Source: Cytophagaceae bacterium
Lineage (GTDB): Bacteria; Bacteroidota; Bacteroidia; Cytophagales; Spirosomataceae
Direction: 5' to 3'
DNA: 9,856 bases
NCBI GenBank assembly: GCA_027485075.1
Contig: JAIXRT010000084.1
Span: forward strand, 1 to 9,856
The notes under the pieces were generated by a model. The model did no database searches. It had not been told where the DNA came from and saw only the letters and a program-made list of their open reading frames with translations. The stretch's first letter is position 1; each line of letters begins with the position of its first letter. Of the stretch, positions 1 through 6,590 are shown piece after piece. The position numbers were made by a program, and so were the translations under genes.

Positions 1-1937
1 CAGGCTGCCTCATCTAAATCAAATTTTTTCGCCCCCGTAAGTGCAGTGAAAATATTCCATGCTCCTTCCTTTTCAGGTCGCTCCATTTCCCAGTGATCCA
101 AGATGGATTTCTTGAAACTTGCCCGCAAGGTATCATTAAACGCATACCGGTATAAACCCCAATAGCCCACAAAATACATCTCGTCATCTGAATGATTCCA
201 GCCATCCGAAAGGTTTTTGGCGAATGGATCCGCATCCGTTGGGGCTTGGCCAATTTGACTCATAGGTCGCATTAAGTTTTCATAATAGCCGAATTTTTCC
301 ATCAGCTCAAATGCCTTTTGCTTGTAAATGGGCTTTTTAGTAAACCGATAAGCCGTTTGTAACATGGCAATAATATTCGACGAATTGAGCTTACGATCTC
401 CTATATGAATCGAAAATCCATTTACATATTTCGAATTCCATTTCCCCCACAACGTTGGTTTTCCATCATAGTCGATGAGATACATATCATTTTTCACAAT
501 ATGCGACATCACGGTATCAATCAAGACAATAGCCCGTTTTTGTAAATCAGGCACCTGTACCAATTCCGCTAAGGCACCAAATGCAAAAATATGGCCAATT
601 ACCTCATCCGAAGAGGTCGTCGATTTCCAATCCCACTCCGGTTCAGGTGAATGCTGCCAGCGTTCGGGATCTGATAGCTTTTCGATAAATCCACGTCTTT
701 CATATGAACGCGCCGGGAACCCAGGAACGGGATTAACGGTGTATAGCCTTTCCATTGATTCAAATGCTTCACGAACATTTTCTAATGCCTCAGGCTCCTT
801 CGTCACAGCATATCGAAAAATCTCTCCACCCAAATACATGGATGTCCATAAACCATCATTATCGGAATCAGATAAATACCCAGTTGACACATTTCCATGA
901 TCCATCCCGTTCAATGAGGCATTAAATCCATGTCGGATATGCCTCTCCCGAACTTGCGTCTCATAGTATAAGGCCTTATCGTGCAAGGTCATCGATTTAA
1001 AACAAATTTGACCCAAACCTCCATTTGTCACCACCAAAACCGAATTTTTAGGGCCTTCTGCAATGGCATCAATGTGGTTGCCTGGAAGCCATCTTTCCCC
1101 TTGATAATAATCGAATTTACCATCCTTACGTAAGGCAAACGCACCATTCGTCGAACCAAACCAAACTTTATCCGCAATGATTTTTACCGCCGTTATTGCC
1201 TTTACCGGTATTTTTTGTTGGAGCACCCCTTGTTTTTTGCTCCGTAAATCAACGGAGAAGTAACCGTCACTAGTACCAATAATCCCTGAACCAGCATATA
1301 CGTCAAATGCGGTGAAATTTGCTCCAGAAACCCAGAGCACCAACTGCCCTGATGACGGATCAAAGCGATACATGGCTTGTGTCGTCAACACCCAAAAAAA
1401 GCCACCATTTTGTTCATGCCGAATGGACAGAATAGGCTCGTTGGCTATTCGGGTTTTGAATAGCGTCTTGGATTTATTGACCAAATGTAATTCCGACCCA
1501 TCACTGATTAAAAAGGTGAAATCCTTTCCGCCAGCGAGGATATTGGCGTTTGTTAAAGTATGTTTGGCATACAATGTACCGGCCCAAGCGTGACTAAAAA
1601 TAGCCTGGTCGTCCATGAAAACAAATTGATTTTCATATACCGTTAAGCTTTGAATTTTTTTGTTACTACTCGTACGGTTTCGTTGGTCTGGCCGTAAGCT
1701 TCCCGGATATAAAAAGGCACCATCATGGGGCAGCATTAATCCCGTCGAACCCAAAATTTTGATGGCCCCATTGCGGTCAGTAAAGGCTGACTTGAGAGAC
1801 GACTTATCTTGATTGTAATATTTAATACTATAATCTTGGTTGAAGGGTTTATCGACATAGACTAGTTGGCCTGCATTTTTTTGCCCCAAACAATAGGTGC
1901 TGATAACCACGAAAAGAAGGCTGAATGTTTTTTTCAT
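1..1937 (-). CDS. Secreted beta-propeller plus helical-toroid (glycosidase-like) protein, 3' end outside window
   Basis: This reading frame is open from the ATG at 1937 to the left edge: 645 codons with no stop, so the C-terminus is missing. Residues 1-19 are a Sec signal peptide (MKKTFSLLFVV..., ending CLGQ); the cysteine has no proper lipobox, so a lipoprotein is unlikely. Residues about 60-315 are beta-rich with repeated short blades, for example VWFGSTNGAFAL near 258-269, which resembles the blades of two-component-regulator propeller domains. From about residue 340 the protein turns helical and aromatic-rich, with motif-like runs NPVPGFPARSYE (402-413), SSDEVIGHIFAFG (442-454), LWGKWN (496-501) and NHSDDEMYFVGYWG (581-594). 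This recalls alpha/alpha-toroid glycoside hydrolases, lyases and epimerases. I infer a periplasmic or exported glycan-active enzyme, but I cannot name the family or catalytic residues. It starts 62 bases after the ceramidase-like gene on the same strand, probably in one operon. Confidence 0.8.
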   Translation of the reverse strand, partial: MKKTFSLLFVVISTYCLGQKNAGQLVYVDKPFNQDYSIKYYNQDKSSLKSAFTDRNGAIKILGSTGLMLPHDGAFLYPGSLRPDQRNRTSSNKKIQSLTVYENQFVFMDDQAIFSHAWAGTLYAKHTLTNANILAGGKDFTFLISDGSELHLVNKSKTLFKTRIANEPILSIRHEQNGGFFWVLTTQAMYRFDPSSGQLVLWVSGANFTAFDVYAGSGIIGTSDGYFSVDLRSKKQGVLQQKIPVKAITAVKIIADKVWFGSTNGAFALRKDGKFDYYQGERWLPGNHIDAIAEGPKNSVLVVTNGGLGQICFKSMTLHDKALYYETQVRERHIRHGFNASLNGMDHGNVSTGYLSDSDNDGLWTSMYLGGEIFRYAVTKEPEALENVREAFESMERLYTVNPVPGFPARSYERRGFIEKLSDPERWQHSPEPEWDWKSTTSSDEVIGHIFAFGALAELVQVPDLQKRAIVLIDTVMSHIVKNDMYLIDYDGKPTLWGKWNSKYVNGFSIHIGDRKLNSSNIIAMLQTAYRFTKKPIYKQKAFELMEKFGYYENLMRPMSQIGQAPTDADPFAKNLSDGWNHSDDEMYFVGYWGLYRYAFNDTLRASFKKSILDHWEMERPEKEGAWNIFTALTGAKKFDLDEAA

Positions 1938-1999
1938 CTCACTGGATTTTTGCCACTTAACTGCTTGAATTTAATATGAAGTAAATGTCAGTTGACAAA

Positions 2000-3316
2000 C
2001 TACTGATCTTGCGGTTTAGGACTTTCTTTAACTAATTTAATCGCCTGTTCCATATAAATTTCTGCTGTCATTTCTCCCAGTGACGTTTGCGTGATGTAAT
2101 CATAGCGTTTGAAAGAATTGAAGTCAACTTTAGCGAGCATGTACCCAAAGGCGTCATTTGTTAAGCCAAAAAGGAAAGGCATTTTGGTGTGCATATTTCG
2201 TTTAACATAGTAGCCCACATTGGGTAGGGCTTCTCCAGGAACGGTTAAAATTTGAGCGGGCCCAATATTCAACAGATTCAATTGCGTCGTCACGAAATTC
2301 TCCTTTGTGACCTCATATTTCAAAGGTGATTTTTGCAGGATATAGCGCATGATTTCAGAATCAATGGGGAATTCTAATTTTCTAGAGGTGCAGTAGATTG
2401 TTGGATTTTTTAAGACAGGAGCTTTGTCAACGATGCGCATCGCTTCCACCGCTAAAAGTTCTCCAATTCTAATGCATTCTTCCCAGGTGTTCGCCTCTTG
2501 CTGCTGTTCGCCTTCTTTCACATAGGTTAAGCGCGTATCTGCCGTAACCATACCTCCCTGGGCTCCATTCATAAATAAGGCGACGCCGCCAATGGTCGAT
2601 TCGATTTTTTGATACATCGGCCCAATCAAGTCAGGACTTAAAATACCTCTTGAGTTTCCTAAAACCTCCGGATGTACAGCATAATTGACCAATGTTGCAA
2701 TAGGCTTTCCCGCCCGAGGACCCGAACTTGCCAGCGCCTGAATGATTCCACAACGCGGGTCATATAGTGCTGGGGCATAATAATTATAGGCAATTTTACC
2801 TTTGGCTTCGCCCATGGCAACTTTCAATGTAGCAGGTTGTAAGTTTGCAGACGCCTCATTAACGGCTTCAGCGATTTGCTCGACGCACCAATCTAAATAC
2901 CTTAAATCCGCATAACTTTTTCCTGATGCATCCGGAAATCCATAGGCATCCGGCGCACTGTGCGTATGTGTAGCGCCAATCAATATATTTTCAGGCCGAA
3001 TACCCTTTATACGTGCTCTGGATCGATTTCCTAGCACAGAGGTCCAGCCTAAGTTATCGACATTAACGATGGCAAAACGTTCCGTACCTTGTTCAAATAC
3101 CATGGCTCGAGCGTATAAATCTCCTCGCTTTTCAGTTACCGGATGTGGAATGCCGATACCGCCTGAGACAGGTAATAAGGGGTTTGGTGTTATCACTCGG
3201 ACCGCTGCTCCCACACGGAGGTTTTGTGCTTGTAGCGTTCCGATCAAACAGAATACTAGAATGAGTCCTTTGAAGGTGGCATGAATCATACCTGAAAAAC
3301 TAGCTAGTCGTATCAT
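2000..3316 (-). CDS. Secreted neutral/alkaline ceramidase-like hydrolase (PF04734-type N-terminal domain)
   Basis: The product has 438 residues and a Sec signal peptide whose hydrophobic core is at 17-29, with cleavage likely after LQA (28-30). If translation starts at Met10 (position 3289) instead of Met1, the signal peptide is a more usual 21 residues; neither ATG has a clear ribosome site. The mature part resembles the catalytic domain of neutral ceramidases, zinc amidases that split ceramide into sphingosine and fatty acid. ATHTHS (115-120) with His117 and His119, NYAVHP (211-216) with His215, PGE with Glu362 and TNDAFGY with Tyr392 correspond to the zinc-ligand blocks. The block that in true ceramidases reads GDVSPN and carries the nucleophilic serine reads GAQGGMVTAD (251-260) here, so the substrate or chemistry may differ. 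It also lacks the C-terminal Ig-like domain of the roughly 650-residue bacterial enzymes. It is probably co-transcribed with the downstream propeller/toroid gene. Family placement is firm; ceramidase activity is not. Confidence 0.88.
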   Translation of the reverse strand: MIRLASFSGMIHATFKGLILVFCLIGTLQAQNLRVGAAVRVITPNPLLPVSGGIGIPHPVTEKRGDLYARAMVFEQGTERFAIVNVDNLGWTSVLGNRSRARIKGIRPENILIGATHTHSAPDAYGFPDASGKSYADLRYLDWCVEQIAEAVNEASANLQPATLKVAMGEAKGKIAYNYYAPALYDPRCGIIQALASSGPRAGKPIATLVNYAVHPEVLGNSRGILSPDLIGPMYQKIESTIGGVALFMNGAQGGMVTADTRLTYVKEGEQQQEANTWEECIRIGELLAVEAMRIVDKAPVLKNPTIYCTSRKLEFPIDSEIMRYILQKSPLKYEVTKENFVTTQLNLLNIGPAQILTVPGEALPNVGYYVKRNMHTKMPFLFGLTNDAFGYMLAKVDFNSFKRYDYITQTSLGEMTAEIYMEQAIKLVKESPKPQDQ

Positions 3317-3401
3317 GTGGTTATAAAATAGGTTTAGGCTAACTAGGTGTAAGCTAGCTAGTTTACAAACTAAATTTAGTAGAAAATTTCTAAACCTATT
3401 T
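3290..3401. repeat. Cluster of overlapping inverted repeats between the deacetylase and ceramidase-like genes
   Basis: Three inverted repeats overlap here. AAATAGGTTTAG at 3326-3337 pairs perfectly with CTAAACCTATTT at 3390-3401, an arm that includes most of the deacetylase stop codon. AAACTAGCTAG at 3297-3307 pairs perfectly with CTAGCTAGTTT at 3354-3364. TAGTTT-AC-AAACTA at 3359-3372 is a small palindrome. In minus-strand RNA the first two stems interleave, so they would be alternative folds or a pseudoknot. The second one ends in five U residues about seven bases before the ATG at 3289. The role is unknown: a weak terminator, a leader structure controlling the ceramidase-like gene, or a recombination scar. 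Confidence 0.55.
3366..3373 (-). promoter_or_regulatory. Weak candidate -7 box for the ceramidase-like gene
   Basis: On the minus strand this reads TTAGTTTG, one mismatch from the Bacteroidota -7 consensus TAnnTTTG. Transcription would begin around 3359 and give a leader of about 40-70 bases, depending on which ATG is used. No good -33 TTTG is visible at the right distance, and the whole stretch is A+T-rich, so a chance match is quite possible. Confidence 0.2.
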
Positions 3402-4302
3402 AATTAAAGATATCCATGGCAAGACGGAAGGTGTTGCAATGTGCGTCCACAATCACTTTGATATCAGGAGAATAGCCACCTCCTAACGCTACCACGACCG
3501 GAATTCCGAGCGATTTGGCTTGCTGGAATACAAGCTGATCCCTCATTTTACAATCTTCCAGACTCACCGCTAATTTGCCTAATTTATCGGTTTCTAGAAT
3601 ATCTACGCCCGACAAGTAAAACACAAAGTCAGGTTGGACCTCCTTGAAAAGTTTGGGTAAAACATCACTTAAAATAGCAAGATAGGTTGGCCCATCTGTT
3701 CCATCCGCTAAGGGAATATCCAAATCCGATTGCTCTTTATGAAAGGGGTAATTGGATCCACCATGCATACTAAATGTGAAGACTCGCGGTTCCTGTTGCA
3801 TCAAATGTGCGGTGCCATTTCCTTGATGTACATCTAGGTCAATGATTAATATTTTTTTGCTTTGTTTCGTCCATAGCAGGTAATTGGCCGCGATGGCCAT
3901 GTCGTTGAGTAGACAAAAACCTTCACCGCGATCTGCAAAAGCGTGATGTGTACCACCTGCCACGTTCAACGAAATCCCATTTTCTAAAGCAAATCCACAT
4001 GCATCGATAGTCCCTTGGGTGATGATGAGTTCACGATGGACTAATTCGGTGGATTGAGGAAAACCGATGCGTCTGATTTCAGCTGGACTAAGGGCTTGAT
4101 TGAGTAATTTATTCACGTATTCCTCTGAATGAGTCAGTAAAACGTGCTGTTTTGAACACCGAGTAGGTGAAAAAAATTGATCAGGACTGCAGGTTCCCTC
4201 ATGGATTAGTTGGCCTGGTATCAGCTCATATTTCAACATAGGAAAGCGATGATTTTCTGGCAATTCATGTGCATAAATCGAATCGAACGCAATCTTAATC
4301 AT
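3400..4302 (-). CDS. Histone deacetylase family (class IV / HDAC11-like) zinc deacylase
   Basis: The product has 300 residues, no signal peptide and is cytoplasmic. It has the full motif set of the arginase/deacetylase fold: the catalytic histidine pair in GGTHHA (His119, His120), GEGFCLLNDMAIAA (127-139), zinc ligands Asp157 and His159 in DLDVHQGNGTA, zinc ligand Asp234 in SGVDILETDKLGKL (231-244), and GGGY with transition-state Tyr277. Length and the compact N-terminus fit the single-domain bacterial HDAC11-like (class IV) group rather than AcuC. Such enzymes remove acyl groups from protein lysines or small amides; the actual substrate cannot be read from sequence. It precedes the ceramidase-like gene by 83 bases on the same strand, and the two may be co-transcribed through the repeat-rich junction. 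Upstream it faces the toxin-antitoxin module divergently. The ATG at 4302 fits the family start (MIKIAFD...). Confidence 0.93.
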   Translation of the reverse strand: MIKIAFDSIYAHELPENHRFPMLKYELIPGQLIHEGTCSPDQFFSPTRCSKQHVLLTHSEEYVNKLLNQALSPAEIRRIGFPQSTELVHRELIITQGTIDACGFALENGISLNVAGGTHHAFADRGEGFCLLNDMAIAANYLLWTKQSKKILIIDLDVHQGNGTAHLMQQEPRVFTFSMHGGSNYPFHKEQSDLDIPLADGTDGPTYLAILSDVLPKLFKEVQPDFVFYLSGVDILETDKLGKLAVSLEDCKMRDQLVFQQAKSLGIPVVVALGGGYSPDIKVIVDAHCNTFRLAMDIFN

Positions 4303-4428
4303 TTGAGAAACGGATGAATATTCGCATTAGTAACTAAATATTCCCTAGAAGGTTCTGCTCGATTCGCTTGGAGTTGAAAATATCAGTACGTAAGATAGAG
4401 GTCAGTGAAATTAAACAGATTATTTAGT

Positions 4429-4453
4429 TAGATTTGTATCCAACTGAATACAA
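4429..4453 (+). promoter_or_regulatory. Promoter -7 box and operator-like palindrome of the toxin-antitoxin operon
   Basis: TAGATTTG at 4429-4436 is a perfect match to the Bacteroidota -7 consensus TAnnTTTG and would start transcription near 4443, about 20 bases before the toxin ATG at 4462. TTGTAT (4434-4439) and ATACAA (4448-4453) form an inverted repeat with an 8-base centre that overlaps the -7 box and the expected start site. That is where a self-repressing antitoxin would bind. A convincing -33 TTTG is not visible. The operator role is inferred from position and from how type II modules are usually controlled. Confidence 0.5.
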
Positions 4454-4461
4454 TTTGTCAA

Positions 4462-4761
4462 ATGTACCTAATCGAAAAAACGGCTGAGTTTGACAAATGG
4501 CTAAGAAAGCTTAAAGATATAAGAGCTAAGGCTAAAATTTTAGTTCGTATTCAAAAGCTAGAAACAAGTGAGCATTTTGGTGATAATGAGTCGGTTGGAG
4601 ACGGAATTCGCGAATTGAAAATCGATTATGCTAAAGGCTACCGAATTTATTTTTCAGAGCAAGAAGGTAAAGTAATTATTTTGATAGTAGGTGGTGATAA
4701 ATCATCCCAACACAAAGACATAGAAAGAGCCAAATTGATTTTATACAATTTGAAAAATTAA
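4462..4761 (+). CDS. RelE/ParE-superfamily toxin (putative addiction module killer protein, HigB-like)
   Basis: The product is a 99-residue, lysine-rich basic protein. The signature of the addiction-module killer family is clear: an N-terminal helix pair after MYLIEKTAEFDKWLRKLKD, then GIRELKIDYAKGYRIYF (48-64), then LIVGGDKSSQHKDIERA (74-90). The conserved Arg50 and the GYRIYF strand match the RelE-fold core. By family, toxins of this kind are usually mRNA-cleaving interferases acting at the ribosome; the precise activity here is not shown. The toxin gene comes first and its TAA is 4 bases before the antidote ATG, the usual order for this type and for higBA modules. It is on the strand opposite to its neighbours and A+T-rich: a hand count over 4501-4740 gives 81 G+C of 240, about 34%. 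Confidence 0.92.
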   Translation: MYLIEKTAEFDKWLRKLKDIRAKAKILVRIQKLETSEHFGDNESVGDGIRELKIDYAKGYRIYFSEQEGKVIILIVGGDKSSQHKDIERAKLILYNLKN

Positions 4762-4765
4762 TACG

Positions 4766-5065
4766 ATGGAAACGACAAAATTTGATATAGCAGATTATTT
4801 AGATAGTAATGAAATGATTGTTGCTTATCTAAATACAGTTTTAGCTGAAGGTAATGATGCTGATGTAATTGTTGCCATTGGAAACATTGCCAAATCCATC
4901 GGTATGTCCAAAATAGCAAATGAAACTGGATTAAGTAGGCCAAGTTTATACAAAGCTCTTTCAGATGGTTCTAAGCCGCAATTTGAAACGGTAATGAAAG
5001 TATTAAGAGCCATTGGAGGCCAATTACAAATCAATCCTTCTTCCGATGACATGGCTATTTCATAA
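4766..5065 (+). CDS. Helix-turn-helix antitoxin (putative addiction module antidote protein)
   Basis: The product has 99 residues. It matches the antidote family that partners RelE-like killers: an N-terminal FDIADYLDSNEMIVAYLN segment (6-23), a central helical core with IAKSIGMSKIANETGL, and a Cro/C1-type helix-turn-helix at about 46-66 with recognition helix RPSLYKALS, followed by FETVMKVLRAIG (73-84). It should bind and neutralise the upstream toxin and repress the shared promoter, probably at the palindrome at 4434-4453. It is translated 4 bases after the toxin stop, so expression is coupled. Its TAA is only 14 bases from the stop codon of the convergent glycosyltransferase gene, and no terminator is visible between them. 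Confidence 0.92.
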   Translation: METTKFDIADYLDSNEMIVAYLNTVLAEGNDADVIVAIGNIAKSIGMSKIANETGLSRPSLYKALSDGSKPQFETVMKVLRAIGGQLQINPSSDDMAIS

Positions 5066-5079
5066 AAGCCAGCGGATTA

Positions 5080-5832
5080 TCATTTATGGCGAAACCAGCA
5101 ATCAGTTCGCTCCGTTTCGTATAATTTAAAAACTGTGTTTACCGGTGGTCCTGAAACTATTTGATCCGTATATTGTGTGCGAGCCAAGTAATTAAATGCC
5201 CCCATATCGCCGGTATATGCTGTTTTATTATTGGCATTATAGCATTCATGTAAATCACATAACTTTTCTAAGAAGCCCCCAAAGACGGAAGTATGCCCAC
5301 CCATTATTCCGCAATTGAGCAAAGTGTCCTGCCCAAAACGATTTTCATAGGCTGCATAATCAGCAATTTGTTCCCGTAAATGTGTGGCATGATCGCGCAT
5401 CCATTCATTATTAAGCGGTTTATCTTCATCGCCACAAAATATCGCGTTGGGCTGATTGAGAAATCTAGGATCTTCAAAAGGGTTATTCACGAGGACAACA
5501 TCAGAGACATCCGTAACAAATACCGCTTGTGTTTTAGTTGCTTGTTTTTTCAGGTAGTCGCGGTAGACAAAATACCGAAAGACATTCGGGTTGAATGAGG
5601 GATTGTAGTCAATGCCAACAAACGAAACATACGCATTGGTATAGGTTTCGCAGGTCTTTTGACTCAAATTATTATGGAAAATAATGCCTTTAATTTTTGC
5701 GGCGGTAACCGATTCAGCCCATGCTTGGACGATACGGTAATCATCCGGTTCCAAGGTAGTGTTCCGATTCACATCATAAACACCGGTGATGTGACAAGCC
5801 ATCAATAGAAATTCCGTTGGGTTGCCCGCCAT
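5080..5832 (-). CDS. Putative GT-A-fold glycosyltransferase, unclassified
   Basis: The product has 250 residues and no signal peptide or membrane segment. The pattern is of a nucleotide-diphospho-sugar transferase: a strand followed by VFVTDVSDVVLVNNPF (104-119), in which Asp108 and Asp111 look like the metal-binding DxD region, then DTLLNCGIMGGH (169-180), where a binding-site loop is expected, then TGDMGAFNYLA (207-217) with Asp209 as a candidate acid. The N-terminus starts early (MAGNPTEFLLMACHIT) with no extra domain. This layout resembles the GT77/DUF-type transferases (PF03407-like), but I cannot assign a CAZy family. Its ATG overlaps the stop of the GT2 gene in a TAATG junction, so both are made together, presumably for the same glycan. 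The acceptor and sugar are unknown. Confidence 0.72.
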   Translation of the reverse strand: MAGNPTEFLLMACHITGVYDVNRNTTLEPDDYRIVQAWAESVTAAKIKGIIFHNNLSQKTCETYTNAYVSFVGIDYNPSFNPNVFRYFVYRDYLKKQATKTQAVFVTDVSDVVLVNNPFEDPRFLNQPNAIFCGDEDKPLNNEWMRDHATHLREQIADYAAYENRFGQDTLLNCGIMGGHTSVFGGFLEKLCDLHECYNANNKTAYTGDMGAFNYLARTQYTDQIVSGPPVNTVFKLYETERTDCWFRHK

Positions 5833-6485
5833 TAATTATTCAGAATTAGATTCTCTTTTTTAACCGTAGAACAGGTGCTATTGGGGTTATTTCGGTAGTA
5901 TATATACGTCCTTAGCGCTACTTTTTTAGTAGGAAATTGCGCCAATGCTTTCTCATAAAAATGTGAATCTGCCGCAAATCCACCTTCAAAATCGATGGCA
6001 TTAAATACATGTTTCCGGCCAAAAAGTGTCCCAAATAATATCACTTCATCTAAATGGATATGTTTGGACAAATCGTTTTTATCGGGTACATAATAGTCCT
6101 CTGGCGAATCAACGATGGTTTCGGTGGTCGAACAAATCAAATCGACGTCATGCATTTCGCGGAGACACGCACTTAAGTGATTGGGTTTATACTCATCATC
6201 GCTATCTAGTATGGTGATGAATTCCCCTTTACTATTTAAAACACCTCGATTAATCGAATCGGCCTGTCCTTGATTACGATGACGAATGTAGACAATCTTG
6301 TCTTCATGGGTTTGTACTAAATGTAATAAGGATTCCCGGTCATTATCAAGGCTGCCATCATCGATGATAATCAATTCGAATTCTTGAAAATCTTGATTTA
6401 AAACGGACCTAATAGCGCGTTGGCTGACATCAAAATCCGTGTTATACAACGACATTAACACAGAGATTTTTACCGGAATAGACAT
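5832..6485 (-). CDS. Family 2 glycosyltransferase (GT2, GT-A fold)
   Basis: The product is 217 residues, short for GT2, and consists of only the catalytic domain. The opening VKISVLMSLYNTD (5-17), the nucleotide-binding IIIDDGS (39-45), NQGQADSINRGV (71-82) and the metal-binding DSD at 94-96 in TILDSDDEYKPNH are classic GT2 blocks. GFAADSHFYEKAL (169-181) sits where the catalytic ED/xDxx base motif is expected. It lacks membrane anchors, so it is cytosolic or peripheral, transferring a sugar from an NDP-sugar to an unknown acceptor. It is the first gene of a two-gene unit with its own promoter at 6521-6528, and its TAA shares a base with the ATG of the next glycosyltransferase. No other polysaccharide genes are in the window, so this is an orphan pair here. 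Confidence 0.9.
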   Translation of the reverse strand: MSIPVKISVLMSLYNTDFDVSQRAIRSVLNQDFQEFELIIIDDGSLDNDRESLLHLVQTHEDKIVYIRHRNQGQADSINRGVLNSKGEFITILDSDDEYKPNHLSACLREMHDVDLICSTTETIVDSPEDYYVPDKNDLSKHIHLDEVILFGTLFGRKHVFNAIDFEGGFAADSHFYEKALAQFPTKKVALRTYIYYRNNPNSTCSTVKKENLILNN

Positions 6486-6520
6486 GAAATAGGATCGATT
6501 TTAGGCGGAATTAAACGGTG

Positions 6521-6528
6521 CAAACTTA
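6521..6528 (-). promoter_or_regulatory. Promoter -7 box for the glycosyltransferase pair
   Basis: The minus strand reads TAAGTTTG, a perfect TAnnTTTG box, placed so transcription starts about 28 bases upstream of the GT2 ATG at 6485. About 20 bases further upstream is TTTT (in GTTTTATACC), an imperfect -33 element. The box overlaps one arm (AACTTAGC, 6523-6530) of an 8-base inverted repeat whose other arm, GCTAAGTT, is at 6560-6567. That second arm would lie upstream of the promoter. A regulator site is possible but unproven. Confidence 0.45.
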
Positions 6529-6590
6529 GCTTGTTAATCGGTATAAAACTAATCCAGTGGCTAAGTTCATCAAAATGAAGTATGAATTAG

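Noticed and set aside
14..253. Minus-strand 79-codon frame
   Set aside because: It overlaps the propeller/toroid gene in another frame of the same strand, and the real frame continues through it to the edge.
475..1593. Plus-strand open frames at 475-900 and 1312-1593
   Set aside because: They lie fully inside the minus-strand propeller/toroid gene, show no protein-like pattern and have no start context; they are antisense shadows.
1881..1937. Possible lipoprotein signal (Cys16) in the propeller/toroid protein
   Set aside because: The residues before the cysteine (STY) do not fit the lipobox; a normal signal peptidase cut after GQ is more likely.
3069..3284. Plus-strand 71-codon frame
   Set aside because: It is antisense to the signal peptide and first strands of the ceramidase-like gene, whose coding pattern is convincing.
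4758..5052. Minus-strand frames at 4758-4943 and 4825-5052
   Set aside because: They are antisense to the antitoxin gene, which has a clear family match and the correct spacing to its toxin.
5380..6217. Plus-strand frames at 5380-5598 and 6026-6217
   Set aside because: They are antisense to the two glycosyltransferases and have no recognisable features.
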